From Verrucomicrobia bacterium UBA3214 (GTDB lineage Bacteria; Verrucomicrobiota; Kiritimatiellia; RFP12; UBA1067), in assembly GCA_002363575.1 (NCBI GenBank), contig DEWI01000138.1:1-22190 (forward strand): 22,190 bases of DNA. The letters are read 5' to 3'. A program made the translations under genes and the position numbers. Every line of letters begins with the position of its first letter. The stretch's first letter is position 1. Positions 1 through 7,228 of the stretch are shown here, piece by piece. The notes beneath the pieces were generated by a model. It saw nothing but the letters and a program-made list of their open reading frames with translations, did no database searches and was not told the origin of the DNA.

Positions 1-23
1 TCTTCGACACCGACGACGGATAG
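1..23 (+). CDS. possible C-terminal end of an upstream gene (partial)
   Basis: One plus-strand frame is open from the window edge and reads FDTDDG before a TAG at 21-23. A perfect inverted repeat follows 1 nt after that stop, as expected at a gene end. Only six codons are visible, so no product can be named. Chance is a real alternative, because another plus-strand frame is also open across the edge. Confidence 0.25.
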
Positions 24-24
24 C

Positions 25-42
25 CGTTTCGGACGCGAAACG
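25..42 (+). terminator. hairpin after the TAG at 21-23
   Basis: Perfect 7-bp arms CGTTTCG/CGAAACG surround a GACG loop. No T-run follows, so it is not a textbook intrinsic terminator. Its place directly after a stop codon makes it a candidate 3'-end or mRNA-stabilising hairpin. Confidence 0.3.
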
Positions 43-210
43 CCGAAAACCACATCCCGAAACGCACTTCAGCCTTTATCCATGCGGGTGCGGCGCATTT
101 CCACACTCAGAAAATGGGTAAACTCCAGCCGTCCCGGCGGCCACGGGGTTTTCCGGTCCGCCGCCGGCGTGCGGCGCCGAACGGCAGGCGCGCACCTGGC
201 GCGTATTGTA

Positions 211-219
211 TGGTATAAT
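211..219 (+). promoter_or_regulatory. extended -10 promoter of rnhB (TGGTATAAT)
   Basis: TGG plus a perfect TATAAT hexamer at 214-219 forms an extended -10 element. No convincing -35 lies 17 bp upstream, which fits extended -10 promoters. The predicted start point is about 226-227 and the ATG is at 227, so the transcript should be leaderless or have a 1-nt leader. The same 9-mer occurs at 21746, 15233 (minus) and 21667 (minus), each time before a gene. Confidence 0.7.
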
Positions 220-226
220 ATCGGCC

Positions 227-886
227 ATGGCGGAGAAGACGAAACCGGATCTGGCTTTCGAAGAAAGCGTTGAAGGCATTCCAATGGGGATCGACGAAGC
301 GGGGCGCGGCCCGCTCGCCGGTCCGGTCTATGCCGCCGCCGTAGCGATGGCGCTGGAAGACGCGCGCACCGCCATCGCCGGCCCATGGCGCGATGTCGCA
401 GACTCGAAAAAGCTCTCGCCGAAAAAACGCGCCTCTCTCGCCGCGATCATAAAAGCCACGCCCGGCTGCGCATGGGCGGTGGCCAGCGCCTCCCCGCGGG
501 AAATCGACGAACTCAACATTCTGCGCGCCACGCACCTCGCAATGCGCCGCGCGGCGGAAACGGCCGCCGCAGCGCTGTCCGCGGCACCGCGCATCACGAT
601 TCTTGTGGACGGCCTGCCTGTAAAGACGCTGCCCTTCCAATCTATCAATATAATCAAAGGCGACGCCAAGAGCCTGCTCGTCGCCGCCGCATCAATATTG
701 GCGAAGACCGCGCGCGACGCCGATTGCGACCGTCTCGAAGCGCAGTATCCCGGCTATGGCTTTGCAAAGCACAAAGGCTACCCGACCGCACAGCACCTGG
801 AAGCGATTGCGCGCCTCGGTCCGTGCCCGGAGCACAGATTCTCTTTCGCACCGCTGAAAAACCTCGCCGCCGCCGCAACGCCATGA
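227..886 (+). CDS. rnhB: ribonuclease HII
   Basis: RNase HII cuts the RNA strand of RNA-DNA hybrids in the cytoplasm, including single ribonucleotides misincorporated in DNA. The 219-aa product shows GIDEAGRGPLAGPV near residue 21 with catalytic D23 and E24, DSKKLS at about 59, LVDG with D128, and the AAASILAKTARD block ending at D164, which completes the expected acidic set. The PGYGFAKHKGYPT block at about 175 is also typical. Length is normal for the family. An in-frame TTG at 206 is possible, but ATG 227 is preferred because TATAAT ends 7 nt before it. No Shine-Dalgarno sequence is present, in line with a leaderless message. The tatD gene follows after 94 bp on the same strand. Confidence 0.95.
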   Translation: MAEKTKPDLAFEESVEGIPMGIDEAGRGPLAGPVYAAAVAMALEDARTAIAGPWRDVADSKKLSPKKRASLAAIIKATPGCAWAVASASPREIDELNILRATHLAMRRAAETAAAALSAAPRITILVDGLPVKTLPFQSINIIKGDAKSLLVAAASILAKTARDADCDRLEAQYPGYGFAKHKGYPTAQHLEAIARLGPCPEHRFSFAPLKNLAAAATP

Positions 887-980
887 ATATAGGCGCGAGC
901 GCACGGCGGTCTCTGCCGCATCCGCCGCCCTCTGCGGCCGCGCGCGCGAAACAAACCACAATACTTGCCGGAACAACAGG

Positions 981-1769
981 ATGAACCTTTTCGATACGCA
1001 CTGTCATTTCGAAACGCGGGACGAAAACGAAATCTCCGCGATCCTTTCAAGAGCCGCCGCCGCCGGCGTATCGCGAATTGTGGCGGTGGGCGGCTCGGCG
1101 GAATTGAACGCATCCGCGCGGATCGCGGCGGACATCGCATCGCGCGACAGCTCGCTGCCGCGCGTTTTCGCGGCACTTGGATGGGATCGCGACCAATGCG
1201 CCACGCCGCCGGACGAATCGCCCGCGCTCCCCCGCGTCGCCGGCGGCATCCCCGTCGCCGCCGTAGGCGAAATCGGCCTCGACTACCACTATTCCCCGGA
1301 AACGCGCGACGCGCAGCGCGCTCTGTTCGGAGCGGAGCTGGAGCGCGCGCGCGCGCTCGATCTCCCAGTCGTCATCCACACGCGCGAAGCGGACGAGGAT
1401 ACTCTCGGACTTCTACGCGAAATACCCTCGCGCGGCGTGATACACTGTTTCACCGGGACGCCGGAGTTTTGCCGCGCGCTACTCGACCTCGGCTTCTTCA
1501 TCTCGATTTCCGGCATCGTCACCTTCCGCCTGGCGGACAACGTGCGCGCAAGCGCGCTTGCCGTGCCTGACGATATGCTGCTGATCGAAACGGATTCGCC
1601 ATTCCTCGCGCCGGTGCCGATGCGCGGCAAGGCCAACGAGCCCGCCTTCATCATCCACACCGCGAAATTCCTCGCCGGGCTTCGCGGCGTCGATGCGGAA
1701 ACGCTCGCCGCGCAGACGGCGGAAAACGCAATGCGCGCTTTTGCCGCCGCGCCTGCGCGCACGTCGTAA
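981..1769 (+). CDS. tatD: TatD family metal-dependent hydrolase / DNase
   Basis: TatD proteins are TIM-barrel metal-dependent hydrolases with 3'-5' exonuclease activity on DNA or RNA. The 262-aa protein begins with FDTHCHF, whose H7 and H9 are metal ligands. It continues with GEIGLDYHY (E97), VIHTREA (H133), IHCFTG (H155) and ETDSPFLAPVP (D205), the full set of hallmark metal ligands. The GxHPH segment found in many relatives is replaced by GWDRDQC at about 67-73. Length is normal. The start is the ATG preceded by ACAGG, a weak ribosome-binding site. It may be co-transcribed with rnhB. Its end faces a convergent gene only 9 bp away. Confidence 0.93.
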   Translation: MNLFDTHCHFETRDENEISAILSRAAAAGVSRIVAVGGSAELNASARIAADIASRDSSLPRVFAALGWDRDQCATPPDESPALPRVAGGIPVAAVGEIGLDYHYSPETRDAQRALFGAELERARALDLPVVIHTREADEDTLGLLREIPSRGVIHCFTGTPEFCRALLDLGFFISISGIVTFRLADNVRASALAVPDDMLLIETDSPFLAPVPMRGKANEPAFIIHTAKFLAGLRGVDAETLAAQTAENAMRAFAAAPARTS

Positions 1770-1778
1770 GCGCGCCGG

Positions 1779-2096
1779 TCATTCGACAGGCGACATGCCG
1801 TCCGGCATGCGCGGCTCGAGCAGATACAAGAGGCGATCCAACTTGCCTTCGATGCGGTCAAGCTTCGTCTCGATTGCGTCGCCGCGTTCATCTAGCTTCG
1901 TCTCGACTCGCGAGACTTCGCTTACGATGGTGTCTTCGAGATGCAGAGAATCGATGCGCTCACGTATGTACCAAAGCCAAAGCGACGCGGAAAGGATGAA
2001 GAGCAGGAGCAGCGATATTGCAAGGCGCTTGAGCGCGCGCACGATGCGGCTCGGCCTTTGGACGATCATCACGGTCTCGACTGTTTGTTGGCTCAT
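1779..2096 (-). CDS. small single-pass membrane protein with coiled coil, unknown function
   Basis: I do not recognise this 105-aa protein. A basic N-terminus (RPSRIVRALKRL) leads into one hydrophobic helix at about residues 26-43. A charged heptad region follows, with repeats of the type ETKLDERGDA and ETKLDRIEGKLDRL at about 65-90, probably a coiled coil. It would sit in the inner membrane with the coiled coil outside if the positive-inside rule holds. It lies 57 bp downstream of the AAA+ ATPase gene on the same strand, so it may be a membrane partner of it. There is no clear Shine-Dalgarno at the ATG; an internal ATG at residue 10 is an alternative start. Confidence 0.65.
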   Translation of the reverse strand: MSQQTVETVMIVQRPSRIVRALKRLAISLLLLFILSASLWLWYIRERIDSLHLEDTIVSEVSRVETKLDERGDAIETKLDRIEGKLDRLLYLLEPRMPDGMSPVE

Positions 2097-2153
2097 GGGC
2101 GTTTTGCTTTGACGATTGCGAATGTGTTTGCGCGCGAGACAGGGCGGCGCCGC

Positions 2154-3422
2154 CTAGTCTTCCGCCGAAGCGTCGGGGTCTTTCAAGGATATGCCTACGT
2201 CCTTCATCGTGATTGTCATGAGCTGCTCGCGCGTGGGAGTCTCGAATTCGGCCAGACGCATCGCCTGGCGCTCGATCGTCTTCTCGAACAAATTGCGCAC
2301 CCAGCGGCCGTTGCCGAACTTCCTGTCGCGATCCTTCGTCTTCAAGGCGATATACGGCACTATCCAGCGCTCGACATCGTCCGAAAGAACGTACTGGGCG
2401 GACTTGGCTCGCATGCGGAAAATATCCGCCAGCTCCTCCGCCGAATAGTCGGGGAAGTGGATATAGCGGTTGAAGCGGCTTTCCAGTCCGGGATTGGCGT
2501 CGATGAACCGCTTCATTTCGTCGGTGTATCCGGCGACGATCACGACGAGGCGGTCGCGATTGTCCTCCATGCGCTTCAAGAGCGTCGCGATGCATTCGGC
2601 GCCATAGCCATTCTCGCCATCGCCTTCGGTAATCGCGTAGGCTTCATCGATGAACAGCACGCCGTCAAGCGCAAAATCGATCACCTTTGCCGTCTTCTCG
2701 GCGGTCTGGCCGACATAGCCGGCGATCAAGCCGCCGCGATCGGTTTCCACGAGATGCCCCTTCTTTACGATGCCAAGCGCGCGATAGACGCGCGCCATGA
2801 TGCGCGCGACAGTCGTCTTGCCCGTGCCGGGATTGCCGGTGAAGACCATGTGATAGGAGACTTTCGGCACCTTTAGGCCCTCGGCCTCGCGCATCTTGTT
2901 CACCTGCACGATGCGCGCGAATTTCGCCACCTCCTGCTTGACTTCCTTCAGGCCGATAAGTCCGTCAAGTTCTTTCAGCACGTCCTCGAGCGTCTCGCCG
3001 GCATTCTCGGGCGCGGCGGTATATGAAACGCCAGGCGGGATTTGCGCTCCGCCATCGGCCTTCCCGGCATCCGGGCCGACTACATCGACGACCTTTTTCG
3101 CTACGCGGTCAGCCAAAACGCCCGGCGTTGCCACGACGTCGGCGCCGTCCTCGTCCTTGACATGAATCGGGCGTTTGATCGCCAACGCGGCGACCACACA
3201 GACAATCGCCGGGCCGTATAACGAGCCGCCAAGTCCATTCAACATGCCGCCGCGATGCAGCAGCCAGCGCACGAACAACGCGAGCGGAAGAAGCAGCAGC
3301 AAATAAGCGAGCGCGCTGACCATCGCGTCATAGCTCAACGCAAGATCGAGCGCTGCCAGCAACACTATCTGGAGAAGGCAGCCAATGCCCATGCCATGCG
3401 TCCATTTCGCTTTCTCCGCCAT
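2154..3422 (-). CDS. membrane-anchored CbbX/SpoVK-type AAA+ ATPase
   Basis: AAA+ remodelling ATPase of 422 aa. Two or three hydrophobic helices (about 13-32, 36-54 and 69-84) form an N-terminal membrane anchor, followed by a linker of about 60 residues. The AAA+ module starts near LIGLKEVKQEV (155). It has Walker A GNPGTGKTT (196-204), Walker B VLFIDEAYA (255-263), sensor-1 VIVAGYT (294-300), an arginine-finger segment PGLESRFNR (311-319) and the sensor-2 motif GNGRWVRNLFE (370-380). GNGRxVRN is typical of the CbbX/SpoVK/EccA-C group. There is no Rubisco gene here, so a CbbX role is not implied; the target is unknown. The start is ATG 3422, with AGGAGG 6 nt upstream. A longer frame reaching back into the symporter gene is unlikely. 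Confidence 0.88.
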   Translation of the reverse strand: MAEKAKWTHGMGIGCLLQIVLLAALDLALSYDAMVSALAYLLLLLPLALFVRWLLHRGGMLNGLGGSLYGPAIVCVVAALAIKRPIHVKDEDGADVVATPGVLADRVAKKVVDVVGPDAGKADGGAQIPPGVSYTAAPENAGETLEDVLKELDGLIGLKEVKQEVAKFARIVQVNKMREAEGLKVPKVSYHMVFTGNPGTGKTTVARIMARVYRALGIVKKGHLVETDRGGLIAGYVGQTAEKTAKVIDFALDGVLFIDEAYAITEGDGENGYGAECIATLLKRMEDNRDRLVVIVAGYTDEMKRFIDANPGLESRFNRYIHFPDYSAEELADIFRMRAKSAQYVLSDDVERWIVPYIALKTKDRDRKFGNGRWVRNLFEKTIERQAMRLAEFETPTREQLMTITMKDVGISLKDPDASAED

Positions 3423-3428
3423 TCGACA

Positions 3429-3434
3429 CCTCCT
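3429..3434 (-). promoter_or_regulatory. strong Shine-Dalgarno (AGGAGG) of the AAA+ gene
   Basis: AGGAGG on the minus strand lies 6 nt before ATG 3422. It decides the start, because the open frame continues 42 codons further upstream into the symporter gene. Confidence 0.85.
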
Positions 3435-3458
3435 GATATTTAATTGCCCGGAACACAC

Positions 3459-3473
3459 CGGCCGTCGCGGCCG
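3459..3473 (-). terminator. hairpin right after the symporter stop
   Basis: CGGCCG-TCG-CGGCCG forms a 6-bp stem with a 3-nt loop, one base after the TGA of the symporter gene. No T-tract follows, so it may attenuate or stabilise the message rather than terminate it. Confidence 0.3.
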
Positions 3474-3474
3474 T

Positions 3475-5217
3475 TCAGCCCAGCCACGTCCAGAAGTAGA
3501 TATAGGCGCAAACCACCAGCCCGACGACGATGCAAGATGCGCAGACATCCACCCAGTTCCAGGATTCGCGATTCTCTTTGCGGAATGCGTCGTCGAGGCA
3601 ATGGAAATTCAAGCCGTTCAAGCTTGCCGGGGCGGGCGCTGGCGCCGTGAGCGAAGCCGCGGCGGCGATCGCGATGGAAATCGCGAGCAGTATTCCGGAG
3701 AAATAGAAATCCTGGATCAGCACCCAGCCGTATTCATTGCCCCAGATCGCATTCGCCGCGAGCTTGAGCATGCCGAGAATGAATCCTAGCGACAGCCCCC
3801 ATACCGCGCCGCGAAGATTCATGCGCTTCCAGAACAGCCCCATGACGAAGACGGCGACGATCGGCGGCGCCAGGAACGACTGCACCGCCTGGATGTACAT
3901 ATAAAGCCCGCCGCCGGAAATCGCCTTCATCACAGGCAGCCACAAGAGGCCCAGCAGCGTCATCACCACTGTCGTGGCGCGGCCGATCGCGACGAGCTTG
4001 CGTTCAGGCGTCTGCGGCTTCAACTTCTGGTACACATCGACCGTGAAAAGCGTCGAGACGGAGTTGAAGAGCGACGCGAGAGAACTCATCAGCGCCGCGA
4101 TCATGCCGGCGACGACAAGCCCGCGGAAGCCCACGGGGAGAAGCCGCTGGACAAGCGTGGGGAAAACCGCATCGCTTTGCAGCGCTCCGCCCTCCTTGAG
4201 AGGGATTGCGAAAACCGTGCCGTCGATCGCGATCTGGTTGTGGTGGAGCGCGAAGCCGAGCATTCCCGGCACCAGAAAGAGGAAGACGGGGCAGAGTTTG
4301 AGCGCGGCGCCCCAGAGCGCGCCGCGGCGCGCGTTCGTCAGATTCTTCGCCGCCAGCGTACGCTGGATGATGAACTGGTCAGTGCACCAGTACCATACGC
4401 CGATCGTCACGGATGCTATCGCCACTCCAAGCCAAGGGAACGCCTTGTGCGAAAGCGAATGCCACAGACCGAATTGCTCGACGTTGCCGGTCGCCTTCAC
4501 AGTCTGCTTGAGGACTTCCCAGCCGTCGCAAATGCCCTGCGCCGTCGTGCCATCGGCAAGCAGCGCGCCGGAATTCCCGAGGTGGTAGAGCGCGAACGCC
4601 GTCACGGAAAGCGTGCCTGCGAGGATTATGCCGGTCTGCACGAGATCGGTGTACACAACGGCGCAAAGGCCGCCGATGGATGAATAAAGCCCTGCGAGAA
4701 TCACCGTGCCGAACGCGCCGATCCAGAACGACGAGATCGTGACGCCGGCGATTTCGAGCTGCACCTCCGGCATCATCACTTCGAAGAACAGCGCGCCGGC
4801 ATAGACCGTGACGGATATTTTTGTCAGCACGTACGCGGCGAGCGAGACGAGCGAAAGTATCCAGCGCGCACGCGCGCCAAAGCGCCGCTCGAGGAATTCC
4901 GGCATTGTCGAAACCCCGGATTTGTAGTAGAACGGCAGGAAAACCCAGCTCATCATCACTATCACCCACGCATGCAGCTCCCAATGCGCCTGCGAAAGCC
5001 CAGACGACGCCCCGGAGCCGGCCAGGCCGATCAAATGCTCGGAGCCGATATTCGCGGCGAAAATGGAAGCGCCGATCGCGAGCCAGCCGACGCTGCGCCC
5101 GCCGAGGAACAAGTCTTCCCCGGATTCGATTTTCCTGCGCCGCAACGCGAATACCACTACGCCCGCAAGCAGGCCGAAGTAGGCGAAGATCATCGTCCAG
5201 TCGATCCATGTAAGCAT
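3475..5217 (-). CDS. sodium:solute (sugar) symporter, vSGLT-like SSS family
   Basis: Inner-membrane Na+-driven symporter of 580 aa. The N-terminal block has GGRSVGWLAIGASIFAANI at about residues 39-57 and GSEHLIGLAGSGA at about 58-70, characteristic of the SGLT branch of the sodium:solute symporter family. Many hydrophobic helices follow, ending with a C-terminal helix after a hydrophilic loop near residue 530. Its closeness to the vSGLT-type signature suggests a sugar substrate, but the exact sugar cannot be read. The start is ATG 5217, with GGAGG 5 nt upstream. It lies 39 bp downstream of a truncated sugar-kinase gene, consistent with a former sugar uptake and phosphorylation unit. The AAA+ gene follows after 52 bp. 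Confidence 0.92.
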   Translation of the reverse strand: MLTWIDWTMIFAYFGLLAGVVVFALRRRKIESGEDLFLGGRSVGWLAIGASIFAANIGSEHLIGLAGSGASSGLSQAHWELHAWVIVMMSWVFLPFYYKSGVSTMPEFLERRFGARARWILSLVSLAAYVLTKISVTVYAGALFFEVMMPEVQLEIAGVTISSFWIGAFGTVILAGLYSSIGGLCAVVYTDLVQTGIILAGTLSVTAFALYHLGNSGALLADGTTAQGICDGWEVLKQTVKATGNVEQFGLWHSLSHKAFPWLGVAIASVTIGVWYWCTDQFIIQRTLAAKNLTNARRGALWGAALKLCPVFLFLVPGMLGFALHHNQIAIDGTVFAIPLKEGGALQSDAVFPTLVQRLLPVGFRGLVVAGMIAALMSSLASLFNSVSTLFTVDVYQKLKPQTPERKLVAIGRATTVVMTLLGLLWLPVMKAISGGGLYMYIQAVQSFLAPPIVAVFVMGLFWKRMNLRGAVWGLSLGFILGMLKLAANAIWGNEYGWVLIQDFYFSGILLAISIAIAAAASLTAPAPAPASLNGLNFHCLDDAFRKENRESWNWVDVCASCIVVGLVVCAYIYFWTWLG

Positions 5218-5256
5218 GCCTGCCTCCGTATTCCTTTAAAATTCCACGCCGTTGAC

Positions 5257-5517
5257 TTACAAAGCGGCCTCGAACGCCTTGGCATAGACGGCGAAGACGT
5301 CCGCAGCCAGCTTCGCGTAGGCAGCGCGCACGCCAGCGGCGGCATCTTCCAGCGAATACGTCCAGAAGCGGCCGTCGAACGAGCTTTCCCAGTCGTGCAC
5401 GCCGGTAGCAAGCACGGAAAAGTCTTCGCCGATCGCGACGGTTTTTATTCGCGTGGAGCCGAATTCAATGCCTACAGAGCTGCGCCCCGCCGCAATATAT
5501 GCTGCTTCGTATTTCAC
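5257..5517 (-). pseudogene. truncated FGGY-family carbohydrate kinase (N-terminal remnant)
   Basis: The 86-aa product matches the start of FGGY sugar kinases: GIEFGSTRIKTVAIGEDF forms the phosphate-binding beta-hairpin, followed by GVHDWESSFDGRFWTYSLED and AYAKLAADV. Full-length members have roughly 500 residues. Here the frame stops (TAA) after VYAKAFEAAL, and the symporter's ribosome-binding site begins directly afterwards, so the catalytic and ATP-binding C-terminal parts are absent. The start is GTG 5517 with GGAGA 7 nt upstream; the open frame extends 18 codons further but across the promoter. A TGGTATCAT box upstream suggests it is still transcribed. It may be a decayed gene kept as a leader for the symporter, or a small retained domain. 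The family call rests on motif recognition. Confidence 0.65.
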
Positions 5518-5542
5518 TGCATCTTCTCCGGTTTCGCCGGAT

Positions 5543-5551
5543 ATGATACCA
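5543..5551 (-). promoter_or_regulatory. extended -10-like promoter (TGGTATCAT) of the kinase remnant/symporter operon
   Basis: TGG-TATCAT on the minus strand differs by one base from the TGGTATAAT box seen four times elsewhere. The predicted start point near 5536 gives a leader of about 19 nt that contains GGAGA before GTG 5517. Confidence 0.5.
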
Positions 5552-5637
5552 TTTTTCCGCGCGGCGCGCAAACGCCCGCGGGCACCGGCGCATCGGCTTT
5601 GCCGAGGGCCGCCGGCGCGAATTCGCGGCCTGACGGC

Positions 5638-7182
5638 TCAGTTGTTCAGCGTCAGCACGGGATCGGAATACGGCGCGGCGGGATCGACCACGGCGAAAGA
5701 CACGAACGCGGGCGCGCTCCACATCGTCCCGTCCCCTTTCGAAAACACCGCGAGATCGACTCGCTTGACGGGGGACATCTTCGTGCGGTCCAGCGTTATG
5801 CGCGCGACATCGTGCGCCACGCGCTCTACTTTCGCCGCATCTTCGCCATGGACGATGCGGAACTCGAACTGCGAGCCGCCGGCCGCCTTCACGACGAACG
5901 TGCGTTTCTCGCCGGGCTCGCGGAGCACGAACGCCCATGCACACGCCGTCGCGTACGTCAATTCCGGCAGCGACGACGCCTTCTTCGCCTCCGCCTTCTT
6001 GTCGGAGGCGACGCCGGCGATGACGGCGAGCGGCGGAATATCGGCGATATTCATCGCCGCAGCCGCTTTCTTCATGCGCGCGACATCCACGCCGTTCGTC
6101 GGGAAGCACGTCGGATTGGCCTTCGGCCCGAGATAATCGGCGTCCGACGAAACGTCGCGCAGCGACCGGCGCAGCAAAGCCTGTATCGTCGGCGCGAGGC
6201 GCCCCGTCGCCACGAGAGAATCCTTTACGTCTTTCTTGAACGACCTGCTGGCTTCGAGAGCCGCGGCAAGATAGGGCCGGTCCGTGAACGACGCGCCTTG
6301 CGTCGCGATCCAGTAAGGCGCGACAGACGCGAAGACATCGCCGTATCCGCCGGCGGAGAAATCGTAATCCTTGACTGCGGGGAAGACCCAAATCTGGTTG
6401 GAGAGGTAGAACTTCGCCATGGCCTGCATCCGCCAGGATTCGCTCGTCATCAACGCGCGGGGAAGCGAGCGCCAGTACGGCCCCTGCGTAAGCGCGCGCG
6501 AGCAATTCCCGAATACGGGATACGGGAACAATATGTTGGGGAAATCGAGATCCGCACCGCGCCCGCGCCCGTCTGCATCCAGGCCGACTTCGGTAAGGCC
6601 CGGCCATTTTGCGACATCGATGCGCGAATGCCCGCCGTCGCGATTCATGTACAGCTCGCCTTCGTTCGGGCCGGCGCCTGTCTTCGAAAGCTTCATTTGC
6701 GCCTCGAAGCACCCGAAATCGAAATTCCACGAGAGATTGAGTTCGCCGAGATGCACGCGCTCGCCGAAACGCCCGTACGCAGGGATCGTCGCGAGCGGCC
6801 CGGAGAATACAGGACGGCGCGCGCGCTCGCGCGCGTATTCCACAAGTTCCTGGAAGCGCGGCGTACCCGCTATGCGCTTCAAATCTCGGTCCTTGGAAAT
6901 CGCCTCGGCGTCGCGGAAGCCAAGCTCGATCGCCTCCTCCAGCGCCTTGTAGGCAGGCTCTGGATCCTTGAAGTACGCCAGCGCGCACGCGAGATTGTAA
7001 TGCCATACGGGATCGTCGGGAAGGAGCGCGACGCCCTTCTCGCACGTTTCCCGCATTGTCTCGGTATCGCCCTCGCGCAGCGCTTCGATGAATTGGTTGC
7101 GAAGCTCGACGTGCCGCAAGTGGCACGACGGATACTCCCAGAGGGAAAGCACGGCAAATACTGCGGCGAATATCGTATTCAT
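5638..7182 (-). CDS. secreted TPR-containing protein, unknown function
   Basis: Product of 514 aa. The first residues MNTIFAAVFAVLSLWEYPSC look like a short Sec signal, so a periplasmic or surface location is likely. Residues of about 25-115 form tetratricopeptide-like helices (LPDDPVWHYNLACALAY, KALEEAIELGFRD). The remaining 400 residues are a mixed region with motifs such as LYMNRDGGHSRIDVAKWPGL and PILFPYPVFG-like segments (LDFPNILFPYPVFGN) that I cannot assign to a named family. ATG 7182 was chosen over a TTG 12 codons upstream because it puts the hydrophobic signal at the start; no clear Shine-Dalgarno is seen. It is the third gene of a minus-strand run with the two GYF proteins, 46 bp after the second. 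Confidence 0.75.
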   Translation of the reverse strand: MNTIFAAVFAVLSLWEYPSCHLRHVELRNQFIEALREGDTETMRETCEKGVALLPDDPVWHYNLACALAYFKDPEPAYKALEEAIELGFRDAEAISKDRDLKRIAGTPRFQELVEYARERARRPVFSGPLATIPAYGRFGERVHLGELNLSWNFDFGCFEAQMKLSKTGAGPNEGELYMNRDGGHSRIDVAKWPGLTEVGLDADGRGRGADLDFPNILFPYPVFGNCSRALTQGPYWRSLPRALMTSESWRMQAMAKFYLSNQIWVFPAVKDYDFSAGGYGDVFASVAPYWIATQGASFTDRPYLAAALEASRSFKKDVKDSLVATGRLAPTIQALLRRSLRDVSSDADYLGPKANPTCFPTNGVDVARMKKAAAAMNIADIPPLAVIAGVASDKKAEAKKASSLPELTYATACAWAFVLREPGEKRTFVVKAAGGSQFEFRIVHGEDAAKVERVAHDVARITLDRTKMSPVKRVDLAVFSKGDGTMWSAPAFVSFAVVDPAAPYSDPVLTLNN

Positions 7183-7228
7183 GGCTTGTATGTCCGGTTG
7201 GTTGAAAGCATTGCGCAAGGGCGGCGCG

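Noticed and set aside
937..948. Alternating CG stretch upstream of tatD (possible Z-DNA)
   Set aside because: Similar short CG alternations recur throughout this GC-rich window, including inside genes.
1794..1809. CATGCCG-TC-CGGCATG inverted repeat at the convergent tatD end
   Set aside because: It lies inside the coding region of the small membrane protein, has a 2-nt loop and no T-tract; likely coincidental.
5616..5627. Perfect 12-bp palindrome CGCGAATTCGCG after the TPR gene stop
   Set aside because: Identical to a well-known crystallography dodecamer, but a single copy in GC-rich sequence with no partner site; no biological role can be argued.
7179..7211. Ten-codon mini-frame (MLSTNRTYKP) whose TGA overlaps the ATG of the secreted TPR gene
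   Set aside because: No Shine-Dalgarno and very short; such overlaps arise easily by chance, so coupling is not supported.
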